Assembly: GCF_004346165.1 (NCBI RefSeq)
Contig: NZ_SLZZ01000003.1
Span: 124,001-188,000 of the forward strand
Length of the DNA stretch: 64,000 nt
Source: Muricomes intestini
Lineage (GTDB): Bacteria; Bacillota; Clostridia; Lachnospirales; Lachnospiraceae
Reading direction: 5' to 3'
Part shown: one piece after another, positions 8,699 to 15,995 of the stretch
How positions within the stretch are numbered: the stretch's first letter is position 1
How the letters are laid out: the number at the start of each line of letters is the position of its first letter
Program-made: the position numbers and the translations under genes
The notes under the pieces: model-generated
Told to the model about the DNA's origin: nothing
Databases searched by the model: none
Seen by the model: only the letters and a program-made list of their open reading frames with translations

Positions 8699-10033
8699 TT
8701 ATTCTTCCTCTGGATCAGTAAATCCTAATAACATACAGAACAAAAAACCTGCTGCATATGATATTGCGACCGCTATTAAATACTTCACCGGACTGGTTGT
8801 AATCAAAGAGAGCTGCAGGCCCGATAATTCTGGAATCTTTGCTGCTACGTGCATCATTGCCATAGCGCTTCCTCCCACAGCCCCTCCAAGACAGGATGCA
8901 AGAAATGGTTTGCCTAAGGGAACCGTCACACCCCACATCAGCGGCTCTCCAATTCCCAGCATTCCAACCGGGAGTGCATTCTTACATATCTTTTTAAGGC
9001 GCTTATTTTTTGTCTTCAGAAATACATAGAATGCTGCTCCTACCTGTCCTGCTCCTGCCATACATGTAACCGGCAGCAGATATGTCACTCCAAAATCACT
9101 GATCAGCTGTGCATTAACAGCAATTAATCCATGATGCATACCTGTCATAACCAGAGGCAGATATACCAAGGTTGCCAAACCGGCCAGCGCTGGAACATTG
9201 TAAATAATATACTGAACAAAATTTCCGACAGCATCTGATACAAATCCTGCAATGGGCTGAAATACAATGAGTCCAAGGAATGTCATAATAAAGATGGTAA
9301 ACAATGGCGTAAGGAAAGTGTCCAGGATTTCCGGCATTTTTTTCCTGATTGCACGTTCGAGCTTTGCGCCTATTGCAGCAACAATCAGGACAGAAATTAC
9401 ACCGCCCCTGCCGGCCTCACATTCAATTCCCAGAATATGAACTCCGGTAATAGCGGACGCATTTAAAATGGATGCCAGTACTGCACCCAAAATCGGTGAG
9501 CCGCCAAATTCTTTTGCAGTATTATAACCTACAATAATAGGCAAAATTGTAAATACAGAATATGCTATCGCCGACAATATCTTTCCAAAGTCCGATTCCT
9601 TTAATCCCGGAAAGAACACATAACCGGCTTCGTAAATGGCAACCATCAATCCACAGGCAATAAATGCCGGCAAAATAGGAATAAATACATTTGCAACCTT
9701 TTTTAACACCCTCTTAAAGGGAGTGTTATTTTTTTCCCTGTTCTCTTCCTTCCGCACTGCCGCTTCATCAATTTCACTACTTTTTATTCCTGTAATCTCC
9801 GACATTTCCGCTGCAAGCTTGCTGCTCTTCCCCGGGCCTACAACAAGCTGTACATTATTATCTTGTACCGTGATTCCTAAAATATATTCTTCCTTTTTCA
9901 ACTGCTCTATTTCACATTTTTCAACATCTTTCACATTGATACGTATACGTGTCATACAGTTTTCAATAGACAGTAAATTTTCTTTTGTTCCCATTTTTTT
10001 GATGATATCCAATGCCATCTCTCGATTATTCAT
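8699..10033 (-). CDS. PTS EIIBC transporter of the glucose/MurNAc/sucrose superfamily
   Basis: A 444-residue membrane permease that imports and phosphorylates a sugar. Residues 1-75 form the EIIB domain with the phosphocysteine in IENCMTRIRINVKD (Cys about 26). The rest is the EIIC domain with about ten membrane segments and the conserved TGMHHGLIAVNAQ and GIGEPLMWGVTVPLGKPF regions. The operon (murQ, MurR-like regulator, EIIA) makes MurNAc the probable substrate, although sequence alone does not separate MurP from related GlcNAc or sucrose permeases. The frame opens earlier, but the ATG at 10033 has AGGAGG 7 bases upstream. Confidence 0.92.
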   Translation of the reverse strand: MNNREMALDIIKKMGTKENLLSIENCMTRIRINVKDVEKCEIEQLKKEEYILGITVQDNNVQLVVGPGKSSKLAAEMSEITGIKSSEIDEAAVRKEENREKNNTPFKRVLKKVANVFIPILPAFIACGLMVAIYEAGYVFFPGLKESDFGKILSAIAYSVFTILPIIVGYNTAKEFGGSPILGAVLASILNASAITGVHILGIECEAGRGGVISVLIVAAIGAKLERAIRKKMPEILDTFLTPLFTIFIMTFLGLIVFQPIAGFVSDAVGNFVQYIIYNVPALAGLATLVYLPLVMTGMHHGLIAVNAQLISDFGVTYLLPVTCMAGAGQVGAAFYVFLKTKNKRLKKICKNALPVGMLGIGEPLMWGVTVPLGKPFLASCLGGAVGGSAMAMMHVAAKIPELSGLQLSLITTSPVKYLIAVAISYAAGFLFCMLLGFTDPEEE

Positions 10034-10099
10034 AATCTTTCCTCCTCGCACCCGTACTGGTACTCTTTAAAAGTTGTCTGGCGTCTCTTACTCCAAAAA

Positions 10100-11038
10100 T
10101 TATAGTTCTTTTTTATAGGAAACAAAAGTTCTGAACGTTTGTAGGCCGTGCCGTTCATAATATCTTCTTCCCGGTTCATCCGTTGTGACAAAATACATTC
10201 TGTATATTCCTTTTTTACACATTTCATAACATTGGAGCTCCAGAAGAATCCCTCCAATTCCAGCATTTCTTTCTGACTCTGCCACACCAATAGGCCCAAA
10301 TCTCATTGGGTTTCCATCGATAGCTCTCATGCAAAATCCGCAGATGTTTCCTTCTTTGTTTAGTACAAGCAAAATCACATCTTCCGCCGTTTCATTTTGC
10401 ATTGCAATCAGTGCATTGCGCTTCCAACCGCCTCCAAATTCTATACGCAGAAATTCTAACAATTCCAGAGTATACTTATAATCAAATTTCACAAATTGAT
10501 AGCCCTTTTTCTCAGCCTCTCTTTGCTTCTGAAGCGTATCCCCCGGTATCCGGTAGCCATGAAGATTCTTTCCCATTGAATAATGCTTTTCCTGTGATGC
10601 ATATCCTCTTTTTTCAAAAAAACGGATTGCCGATGGATAATTTTCGAAATCTACACCCGGGAAAAAATAATTGGGAGAATATGCCCCCAATGTGATATTT
10701 GTGCATCCGACTTCTTTTAAAGCATTTTCACAATTTGTAAGTAATTCAGCTCCAATACCGCAGCACTGATACTTTTCATCTACAAACAGCACATTCACCC
10801 ACCCGCGCTCCGGCTCCAGCCCTCGCTCCAGATATGGGAATTTCCGCTTTGTCCCATAAATGAAGCCAATGACCTTTTCCTCATCTACTGCAACCCAACT
10901 TAAATCCGTGTTGAAATTTTCATCCAATATTGCTTGTCTGCGAAACTTTCTGACATCAATAGCGTCAAAGGTGCAGGTGCGGTTCCATAAATCAACAATC
11001 TTTTCTTCATCTGCCTGAACATAATGCCTGATTTCCAT
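10100..11038 (-). CDS. Tandem GNAT-family N-acetyltransferase
   Basis: A 312-residue cytoplasmic protein made of two GNAT folds. The first (1-150) has the acetyl-CoA loop VDEKYQCCGIGAELLTNCE; the second (175-312) has VAESERNAGIGGILLELQ followed by the typical YRMYFVTTDEPGRRYYERHG end. The substrate is unknown. It is the first gene of the MurNAc PTS operon, 66 bases before EIIBC, with a clear promoter at 11087-11114 and GGAGGG 5 bases before the ATG. The position suggests an amino-sugar, muropeptide or other cell-wall-derived amine as substrate, but this is only context. Confidence 0.85.
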   Translation of the reverse strand: MEIRHYVQADEEKIVDLWNRTCTFDAIDVRKFRRQAILDENFNTDLSWVAVDEEKVIGFIYGTKRKFPYLERGLEPERGWVNVLFVDEKYQCCGIGAELLTNCENALKEVGCTNITLGAYSPNYFFPGVDFENYPSAIRFFEKRGYASQEKHYSMGKNLHGYRIPGDTLQKQREAEKKGYQFVKFDYKYTLELLEFLRIEFGGGWKRNALIAMQNETAEDVILLVLNKEGNICGFCMRAIDGNPMRFGPIGVAESERNAGIGGILLELQCYEMCKKGIYRMYFVTTDEPGRRYYERHGLQTFRTFVSYKKEL

Positions 11039-11086
11039 ACATTCCCTCCTTCCAAATCATCACACTTCGAGTAACATTATAGATAG

Positions 11087-11146
11087 ATATTATCACCCGA
11101 AACAATTTTGTCAATTCATTTTTATAATGATGAAATTTTATTTCAT
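11087..11146 (-). promoter_or_regulatory. Promoter and candidate RpiR operator of the MurNAc operon
   Basis: On the minus strand, TTGACA (11109-11114), 16 bases, TAATAT (11087-11092), about 50 bases before the acetyltransferase start. Immediately upstream lies the palindrome ATGAAATTTTATTTCAT (11130-11146; arms ATGAAAT/ATTTCAT, 3-base centre), the shape of RpiR-family operators. The operon encodes an RpiR regulator. Confidence 0.65.
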
Positions 11147-11235
11147 ACTTTGGATGAATTATACTATTTTCTAATCTATTTTTGATTTTTTTATACATAT
11201 ATGTTAACTTCCAGAAATTTTCCGCCTAAATAACT

Positions 11236-11273
11236 AAATCCTGCCACCAGTCTTAATGCTAGTGACAGGATTT
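11236..11273 (-). terminator. Hairpin downstream of the 56-residue small gene
   Basis: A 12-bp stem (AAATCCTGCCAC against GTGACAGGATTT, one G-U pair on the minus strand) with a 14-base loop sits 5 bases beyond the stop of the small gene at 11278. The minus-strand tail is only moderately T-rich. Confidence 0.45.
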
Positions 11274-11277
11274 ATTT

Positions 11278-11448
11278 TTATTCTGCTTTTGCAGAATCGG
11301 TATTTAGGAATGCCAGTATCTCTTCATAGGAACGGCCGCTCTTCTCAACAGCAGCAATCAACTCCTCTTTTCTGATGGCATCTCTTTTGTTCAAAAGCTG
11401 CTTCAGATTTGCAGTTGCATTCTTGCTGTTTTTTCTCACTCTTGCCAT
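11278..11448 (-). CDS. Small hypothetical protein (56 residues)
   Basis: A 56-residue basic protein starting MARVRKNSKNATANLKQLLN and ending with an acidic helix (KEELIAAVEKSGRSYEEIL). It is not a family I recognise. It is supported by a purine-rich ribosome site (GGGGGAAAG) before the ATG, an uninterrupted frame and a hairpin after the stop. It resembles the small helical proteins found in accessory gene islets. It lies in a patch of gene debris between the MurNAc operon and two tRNA genes, so it could be a leftover of a larger lost element. Confidence 0.5.
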   Translation of the reverse strand: MARVRKNSKNATANLKQLLNKRDAIRKEELIAAVEKSGRSYEEILAFLNTDSAKAE

Positions 11449-11495
11449 TTTCACTTTCCCCCTGATTTATTGTTTTATTTCCTCTAATTCTTTAC

Positions 11496-11702
11496 TCAGT
11501 TCAGTTCCTGTTCAATGATACCGGCCTTTTCTTCCGGGAGTAAAGATGTATGGCTCTTCTCATCATAATGAAGGTAGAAATACTTTTCAAATCCCGGCCC
11601 AAACTCCTTCGCTTCATTGCTATGCTTTTTCAAAAACATGGTCATACTTTTATCATCATTTAGCCAGGACTGTATCTCATTTTGTTCCAGGACAAGAGGA
11701 AC
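11496..11702 (-). pseudogene. 3' remnant of an SRAP (YedK/HMCES-like) gene
   Basis: An open stretch of 68 codons without a start codon; an in-frame TAA lies directly before it. The translation begins VPLVLEQNEIQSWLNDD, which resembles the conserved RMPvil...WL segment near the C terminus of SOS-response-associated peptidases (SRAP), the proteins that crosslink to abasic sites in single-stranded DNA. The N-terminal catalytic Cys part is missing. Sequence upstream (11703-11850) shows no continuation in any minus frame, so it is a truncated relic. The SRAP assignment rests on this short motif only. Confidence 0.4.
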
Positions 11703-11850
11703 TTATTTCCTCAAGCCGTTTTTAACTAAAAAAAATTAAGTTTCGGTTGCCAAGAGTAAACGAGTAAATTCGGTATATCTGAGAGTTACTCTCGCACCGA
11801 TACTCTTACCCTATTATTATAAACAAAAAGGTAACTTAAAACATTTACCC

Positions 11851-12090
11851 CTAAGTGGTTTCTTTACTCTCTGCGGTTTCGGTCCAAAAGTAGTATATTG
11901 GATATGTCTTAAAGCTTTCTTGTTCTTCTTCCGTAAGCTTATTAAAATGAACTTGGGCAGCAACTTGATTCGAAAGCAATAGGTATGCACCTACCTTCAA
12001 ATCTTCCTTACTTTCCGAACTCTCTGCTATTTCACATAGTTTCTGAACCTCTTGCAGCGTAAGCTCTCTTTTTCGTTTTACAATTTGCAA
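11851..12090 (-). CDS. Hypothetical protein (79 residues) of uncertain status
   Basis: A charged, mostly helical 79-residue frame (ELTLQEVQKLCEIAESS ... YFWTETAESKETT). No internal Met exists; the only possible start is a TTG at 12090 and I see no ribosome site before it. It may therefore be a 3' fragment of a longer lost gene rather than a working gene. I do not recognise the family. Its amino-acid pattern (amphipathic helices, no low complexity) argues that it was once real coding sequence. It lies in the same debris patch as the SRAP remnant. Confidence 0.35.
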   Translation of the reverse strand: MQIVKRKRELTLQEVQKLCEIAESSESKEDLKVGAYLLLSNQVAAQVHFNKLTEEEQESFKTYPIYYFWTETAESKETT

Positions 12091-12299
12091 AGAATTGAGA
12101 TGCCTAATTTGTAATTTATTTGATTGTCAGCCAGACAAAATCATGGAATATGTCCCTAGTACTCAAAAACATTAATGCCTGAGATTAGGTCTTTTGAGCA
12201 TAGAATAGCCAACAATAGAGAAGGAAAAGAGAAGAATCGTATTCTAAATTATGTATTATGTCCCCATAAAAAAGATAATGATATTATAATAGAAAACAG

Positions 12300-12329
12300 T
12301 TGAAAATGTTATTTGAAGTGTGTTAGAAT
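12300..12329 (+). promoter_or_regulatory. Promoter of the antisense antitoxin RNA
   Basis: TTGAAA (12300-12305), 18 bases, TAGAAT (12324-12329) on the plus strand, about 100 bases before the strong plus-strand terminator at 12396-12431. No open reading frame follows, as expected for a small RNA. Confidence 0.6.
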
Positions 12330-12335
12330 AAAATC

Positions 12336-12435
12336 ATAAAGAACAATCACCACTGAGTGGTAACCATTAGTCTAAGTAAATTGCCTTAAGGCAACGACCT
12401 ATCCTGTTGGCCGACAGGATAGGTCATTTTTATTT
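12336..12435 (+). ncRNA. Antisense RNA antitoxin of a type I toxin-antitoxin pair
   Basis: A non-coding transcript of about 100 nt is predicted from the plus-strand promoter at 12300-12329 to the factor-independent terminator at 12396-12431 (12-bp stem GACCTATCCTGT/ACAGGATAGGTC, 6-base loop, then TTTTT). It runs head-on into the 3' end of the holin-like toxin mRNA, so the two RNAs would pair over their shared stem region. This is the layout of the txpA/ratA and bsr families. The ends are estimated from sequence only. Confidence 0.65.
12396..12431 (+). terminator. Strong rho-independent terminator of the antitoxin RNA
   Basis: Perfect 12-bp stem (12396-12407 with 12414-12425) and a T run at 12427-12431. 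On the minus strand the same stem lies directly after the toxin stop codon, so it forms the zone of sense-antisense pairing. Confidence 0.8.
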
Positions 12436-12525
12436 TCGCTTATTATTCCTATCTATGTAGGTAAGCAATGCAATTAAGAATAAACCAAAGGTCAACATCA
12501 ACGATATTGCATCTGATATATCCAT
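12430..12525 (-). CDS. Holin-like small membrane toxin (type I toxin-antitoxin)
   Basis: A 31-residue peptide beginning MDISDAISLMLTFGLFLIAL and ending TYIDRNNKRK: one membrane helix followed by a basic tail, the pattern of the putative holin-like toxins (TxpA/BsrG/Fst-like). The ATG at 12525 follows a very strong ribosome site (GGGGAGGTGG). In the leader, CCTCCC (minus strand, near 12555) can pair with that GGGAGG, so translation may be held back by structure. The promoter is an extended -10 (TG-T-TATAAT, -10 at 12592-12597). An antisense RNA gene converges on its 3' end. Members of the family depolarise or permeabilise the host membrane when overproduced. Confidence 0.82.
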   Translation of the reverse strand: MDISDAISLMLTFGLFLIALLTYIDRNNKRK

Positions 12526-12827
12526 TTGCACCACCTCCCCTCTTTATAAAAGTTTGGGAGGCTACCACCCTGTACACGGCTGTTCTGATGTATTATAACA
12601 AACAACCAGTTGTAAATTAAAATTCTATTTCTATTAATACTACATAATTTTAAACCTAATGTATAGTTCTTATTATTGATTTACTCAAAATGTCTGAACT
12701 GTATATCGTCAATTATCCTTAATTCGAAAAAAATTCTTAGGTAAAATTCTTAGGTAAACCAAAATTAGCAAAGTAAAAGGGCTTGCAATGTGCTTGCAAA
12801 CCCTTGTGTTTACTGGCTTCCCAGTAA
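12526..12827. other. Gene-free stretch between toxin and tRNA-Pro
   Basis: Holds the toxin leader and promoter (12526-12600), then about 170 bases of AT-rich sequence in which I see no gene or repeat, then the terminator of the two-tRNA transcript. Confidence 0.6.
12777..12805 (-). terminator. Terminator of the tRNA-Gln/tRNA-Pro transcript
   Basis: On the minus strand a 12-bp stem (AAGGGTTTGCAA with TTGCAAGCCCTT, one G-U pair, 5-base loop) is followed by TTAC-TTT. It lies 23 bases after the tRNA-Pro 3' end. Confidence 0.75.
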
Positions 12828-12901
<74 letters not shown>

Positions 12902-12956
12902 ATATGCATTTTCTTCTTAAATAAATATTCAAAATTTACCCTTGTAAATCTCCAAG

Positions 12957-13027
12957 CTACGGATAGAGGATTTGAACCTCTACTAACAGAGTCAGAGTCT
13001 GCTGTGCTGCCGTTACACCAATCCGCA
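12957..13027 (-). tRNA. tRNA-Gln (anticodon CTG)
   Basis: Acceptor TGCGGAT/ATCCGTA with discriminator G, anticodon stem GCAGA/TCTGT around loop CTCTGAC, T loop GTTCAAAT. Cotranscribed with tRNA-Pro from a promoter at 13064-13092. Confidence 0.94.
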
Positions 13028-13063
13028 TTGTCATGATATGTCCATGTCAGACGCAACATGATT

Positions 13064-13092
13064 ATTATAACCAGTGTCTCCAAAAAAATCAA
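13064..13092 (-). promoter_or_regulatory. Promoter of the tRNA-Gln/tRNA-Pro pair
   Basis: On the minus strand, TTGATT (13087-13092), 17 bases, TATAAT (13064-13069), 36 bases before the tRNA-Gln 5' end. Confidence 0.75.
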
Positions 13093-13120
13093 GTACTTTT
13101 TCAATTTTTTTGAGAAATTG

Positions 13121-13177
13121 GAACAGTTCAGCCATGCGAATTTTCAGTAGTGGAATTGATCTGATGGCTGAACTGTG
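13121..13177. repeat. Repeat family C, copy 1 (short form)
   Basis: Inverted repeat with ends AACAGTTCAGCCAT and ATGGCTGAACTGT enclosing about 30 bases. The same end and the following GCGAATTTT occur at 17912 and 48088, and the other end at 35784. Lies between the tRNA promoter and dapL. Confidence 0.75.
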
Positions 13178-13189
13178 GCGGCTATTTGA

Positions 13190-13233
13190 CAGAATATTCT
13201 GACTTTGGAGAGCAAAAGGGTCAGACCCCTTTT
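13190..13233. repeat. Repeat family A, copy 1 (half element)
   Basis: Contains the central palindrome CAGAATATTCTG (13190-13201) and the right arm AAAAGGGTCAGACCCCTTTT (13214-13233). The left arm of the full element is missing. The arm forms the last codons and the TGA stop (13221-13223) of dapL. Confidence 0.8.
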
Positions 13234-14435
13234 ATTCTTTCGATGGCTGCTGTTGTATTTTCGTAGCTTCCGAATGCGGTCAGGCGGAAGTAACCTTCTC
13301 CGCTGGGGCCGAATCCTGAGCCGGGGGTTCCTACTACGTTCGCTTTCTCCAGAAGGTAGTCAAAGAATTCCCATGAGGTCATTTTTTTTGGTGTCTGCAG
13401 CCAGATATAGGGTGCGTTGACTCCTCCGGATACGGTGTAGCCGGCGTCTTTTAGTCCTTCATAGATAATTTTGGCATTATTCATATAGTATGCTATCTGT
13501 TTTTTCAGCTGTTCTTTACCCTCCGGGGAATAGGCCGCTTCTCCGGCTCTCTGCACAATGTACGGGGCACCGTTGTACTTTGTCCCGTGACGCCTTGCCC
13601 AGAGAGAATGGAGGGTTACATCACCGGATTTTAAATCTTTCGGTATGATAGCCGCCCCTAAGCGCACCCCGGTGAAGCCTGCGTTTTTTGAGAAGCTTCT
13701 GAGCTCAATTGCACAGGTTCTCGCACCTTCACATTCATAAATTGTGTGAGGGACGTTTTCTTCGGTAATATACGCCTCATAAGCTGCATCGTAGATAATA
13801 ACTGCCCCTACTTTATTTGCATAGTCCACCCACTCCTGAAGCTGAGACTTTGTGATGGTGGAGCCGGTCGGGTTGTTTGGGAAACATAGATAGATAATAT
13901 CTGGTGTCTCTTTTGGCAGCTCCGGTGCAAAGTTTGTCTGAGCCGTACAGGGCATGTATATGACATCGCTCCACACCTCGGTCTTGGGATTGTAAGTCCC
14001 TGTTCTCCCGGCCATGACATTTGTATCCACATATACGGGATATACCGGGTCACACACGGCAATTTTATTATCTGTGCTGAATATTTCCTGGATATTTCCT
14101 GAATCACACTTGGCTCCGTCTGAAATAAACACTTCATCGGGTGAAATATCACAGCCCCGTGCTTTATAATCGTTCTGGGCCATGGCATTTCTCAGAAATT
14201 CATAGCCCAAATCCGGTGCATAGCCATGAAAAGTCTCTGCATTTCCCATTTCATCTACTGCACTATGCAAAGAGTCTATAATAGCCGGTACAAGGGGCTG
14301 TGTCACATCACCTATTCCGAGCCGGATTATAGATTTATCTGGGTTAGCTTCTGTATATGCTTTCACCCTTTTTCCAATCGTTGAGAATAAATAACTCCCA
14401 GGTAATTTCAGATAATTATCATTAATTTTAAACAT
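13221..14435 (-). CDS. dapL: LL-diaminopimelate aminotransferase
   Basis: A 404-residue PLP-dependent class I/II aminotransferase that converts tetrahydrodipicolinate plus glutamate directly to LL-diaminopimelate for lysine and cell-wall synthesis. Visible are the substrate-binding start [19 protein letters not shown], the [10 protein letters not shown] motif, [10 protein letters not shown] and the PLP lysine in [17 protein letters not shown] (Lys about 235). The ATG at 14435 (GGAAGG 9 bases upstream) lies 8 bases inside dapF, so the two are translationally coupled. The C terminus is odd: the last codons (Lys-Gly-Val) and the TGA stop come from a copy of repeat family A, so the native end was replaced by the repeat. 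Confidence 0.96.
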   Translation of the reverse strand: MFKINDNYLKLPGSYLFSTIGKRVKAYTEANPDKSIIRLGIGDVTQPLVPAIIDSLHSAVDEMGNAETFHGYAPDLGYEFLRNAMAQNDYKARGCDISPDEVFISDGAKCDSGNIQEIFSTDNKIAVCDPVYPVYVDTNVMAGRTGTYNPKTEVWSDVIYMPCTAQTNFAPELPKETPDIIYLCFPNNPTGSTITKSQLQEWVDYANKVGAVIIYDAAYEAYITEENVPHTIYECEGARTCAIELRSFSKNAGFTGVRLGAAIIPKDLKSGDVTLHSLWARRHGTKYNGAPYIVQRAGEAAYSPEGKEQLKKQIAYYMNNAKIIYEGLKDAGYTVSGGVNAPYIWLQTPKKMTSWEFFDYLLEKANVVGTPGSGFGPSGEGYFRLTAFGSYENTTAAIERIKGV

Positions 14436-15273
14436 CTTTTTCTTCCTTCCATTCTCCGTCAAACACAACTTCGGCCGGGCCTGTCATATACACGGTGTCT
14501 TTTTCCCAATCCCACTCTATAAATAAATCGCCGCCCAGCAGTCTGACTGTGATTTTCTCCTCCGTAAGCCCACCCAGCACACAGGCCACTGCAACCGCAC
14601 AGGCACCGGTTCCGCAAGCAAGGGTTTCACCTGAGCCCCGCTCCCAGACTCTCATTTCTACAGTATTTCTGTCTAGTACTTTTACGAATTCCGTATTGAT
14701 ACGGTTAGGAAAACACTCGTGATTTTCAAATTTAGGACCTATTCGTTCAATGTCCAAATGTTGAATATCGTCCATGTAAATAACCACATGAGGATTTCCC
14801 ATCGACACGCCTGTCATTTTATATTCTCTCCCATCCACTTCTATAGGAACATTTATTACAGTTTCCCCTTCTGCCAAAATAGGAATCCTATCAGGCTTCA
14901 GTTCAGGTTTACCCATATCTACCCGAACCTGCACCACCTTTTGGTTTTCAACAGTCAGCACCAGATATTTTATCCCGCTCAAAGTTTCTACGGATATCTG
15001 CGTCTTATCAATCAGACCGTAATCATAGACATATTTTGCTACACAGCGGATTCCATTTCCACACATCTCTCCCCGGGAGCCGTCCGCATTATACATCTCC
15101 ATTTCAAAATCGGCCACTGAGGACGGATTAATCAATATCAAACCATCTGAGCCGATTCCAAAGTGTCTGTCACTTATTTTCACAGCAAGTTCCGCCGGAT
15201 TTCCTATCTTTTCTATGAAACCATTTATATAAACGTAGTCATTTCCCAAGCCCTGCATTTTCGTAAATTTCAC
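14428..15273 (-). CDS. dapF: Diaminopimelate epimerase
   Basis: A 281-residue cofactor-independent racemase that turns LL-diaminopimelate into the meso form, the next step after DapL. Both catalytic Cys motifs are present: [18 protein letters not shown] (first Cys near residue 74) and [14 protein letters not shown] (second near 217). The N terminus [16 protein letters not shown] is standard. Start is a GTG at 15273 with GAGGAG upstream. It overlaps dapL by 8 bases and follows the ANTAR gene by 23 bases, so all three are probably one transcript. Confidence 0.97.
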   Translation of the reverse strand: MKFTKMQGLGNDYVYINGFIEKIGNPAELAVKISDRHFGIGSDGLILINPSSVADFEMEMYNADGSRGEMCGNGIRCVAKYVYDYGLIDKTQISVETLSGIKYLVLTVENQKVVQVRVDMGKPELKPDRIPILAEGETVINVPIEVDGREYKMTGVSMGNPHVVIYMDDIQHLDIERIGPKFENHECFPNRINTEFVKVLDRNTVEMRVWERGSGETLACGTGACAVAVACVLGGLTEEKITVRLLGGDLFIEWDWEKDTVYMTGPAEVVFDGEWKEEKDV

Positions 15274-15296
15274 TTTTCTTTCTCCTCATATAACTT

Positions 15297-15845
15297 TTAT
15301 TCTGACATAATTGTCAGTATCATCTGGGCGGTCTCCAGTATATTAGTTCCACTGTCCATGCTGCTTTTCTGAAGATACCGGTGAGCTTCCTCTTCCGTCA
15401 TTTGATTGCGTACCATCAACAAGGCCTTCGCCTCCTCGATGATTGCCTTCTGCTCGGGATTTCGCTTTTTTGCCATCTCCCGCCGTTGCCGCCGTTTCTT
15501 TTGGAGGGCCTCAAGCATCATTTCTACAGTATTCAGAAGATCATATACCTTTACCGGAGTGGGCAGACCCACAACCCCTTCAATCAGGCCCTCGCCCCAT
15601 TTATCCGGGGAGGCTATCAACAACATTTCAAATGTCTCGGGAAGCCACTCCCTTAATTCTGAATATAACATATCCTGCATCTTATATCCACAGATAATAA
15701 TACCACAGTCAAAATCGTCTGCAGACTGAAGTGCCTGGGCACCGGTAGTACAGATATCCGATATATCAATACCGCCCCGTACTAATATGTTGCGAATATT
15801 TGCTGCTGTCTCTTTTTTGGGAAACACAACTATGACGCTGCTCAT
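15297..15845 (-). CDS. ANTAR-domain RNA-binding response regulator (NasT-like)
   Basis: A 182-residue protein with a degenerate receiver domain (1-105; SVIVVFPKKETAANIRNIL start) and a C-terminal ANTAR domain (about 115-175: KAIIEEAKALLMVRNQMTEEEAHRYLQ). ANTAR proteins bind paired hairpins in leader RNAs and prevent termination. Most receiver acidic residues are not obvious, so phosphorylation is doubtful. It lies directly downstream of glnA, the usual place for clostridial members of this family that respond to nitrogen status, and 23 bases before dapF. Repeat family D sits between glnA and this gene. Confidence 0.9.
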   Translation of the reverse strand: MSSVIVVFPKKETAANIRNILVRGGIDISDICTTGAQALQSADDFDCGIIICGYKMQDMLYSELREWLPETFEMLLIASPDKWGEGLIEGVVGLPTPVKVYDLLNTVEMMLEALQKKRRQRREMAKKRNPEQKAIIEEAKALLMVRNQMTEEEAHRYLQKSSMDSGTNILETAQMILTIMSE

Positions 15846-15900
15846 ACCCGCTCACACCTCCTGCCCGCTCTCACTTCAAATTATATAAGTTTCCATTACA

Positions 15901-15979
15901 CTAGTGTACTGTCCCGTTGACTTTCAGCTGAAAATCCAGGCAAGCTATTTAGCGAAATGTCAATGGGACAGCACACCAG
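15901..15979. repeat. Repeat family D, copy 1
   Basis: About 79 bp bounded by CTAGTGTACTGTCCCGTTGA and TCAATGGGACAGCACACCAG (imperfect inverted ends), with the internal CAAGCTATTTAGCGAAA. Related copies lie at 22038-22094 and 44621-44690. It fills the glnA-ANTAR gap. Confidence 0.75.
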
Positions 15980-15995
15980 CTCTGCGTGGGAAATG

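Noticed and set aside
15274-15296. Lysine riboswitch upstream of the dap genes
   Set aside because: The gap is only 23 bases and no large structured leader lies upstream of the operon.
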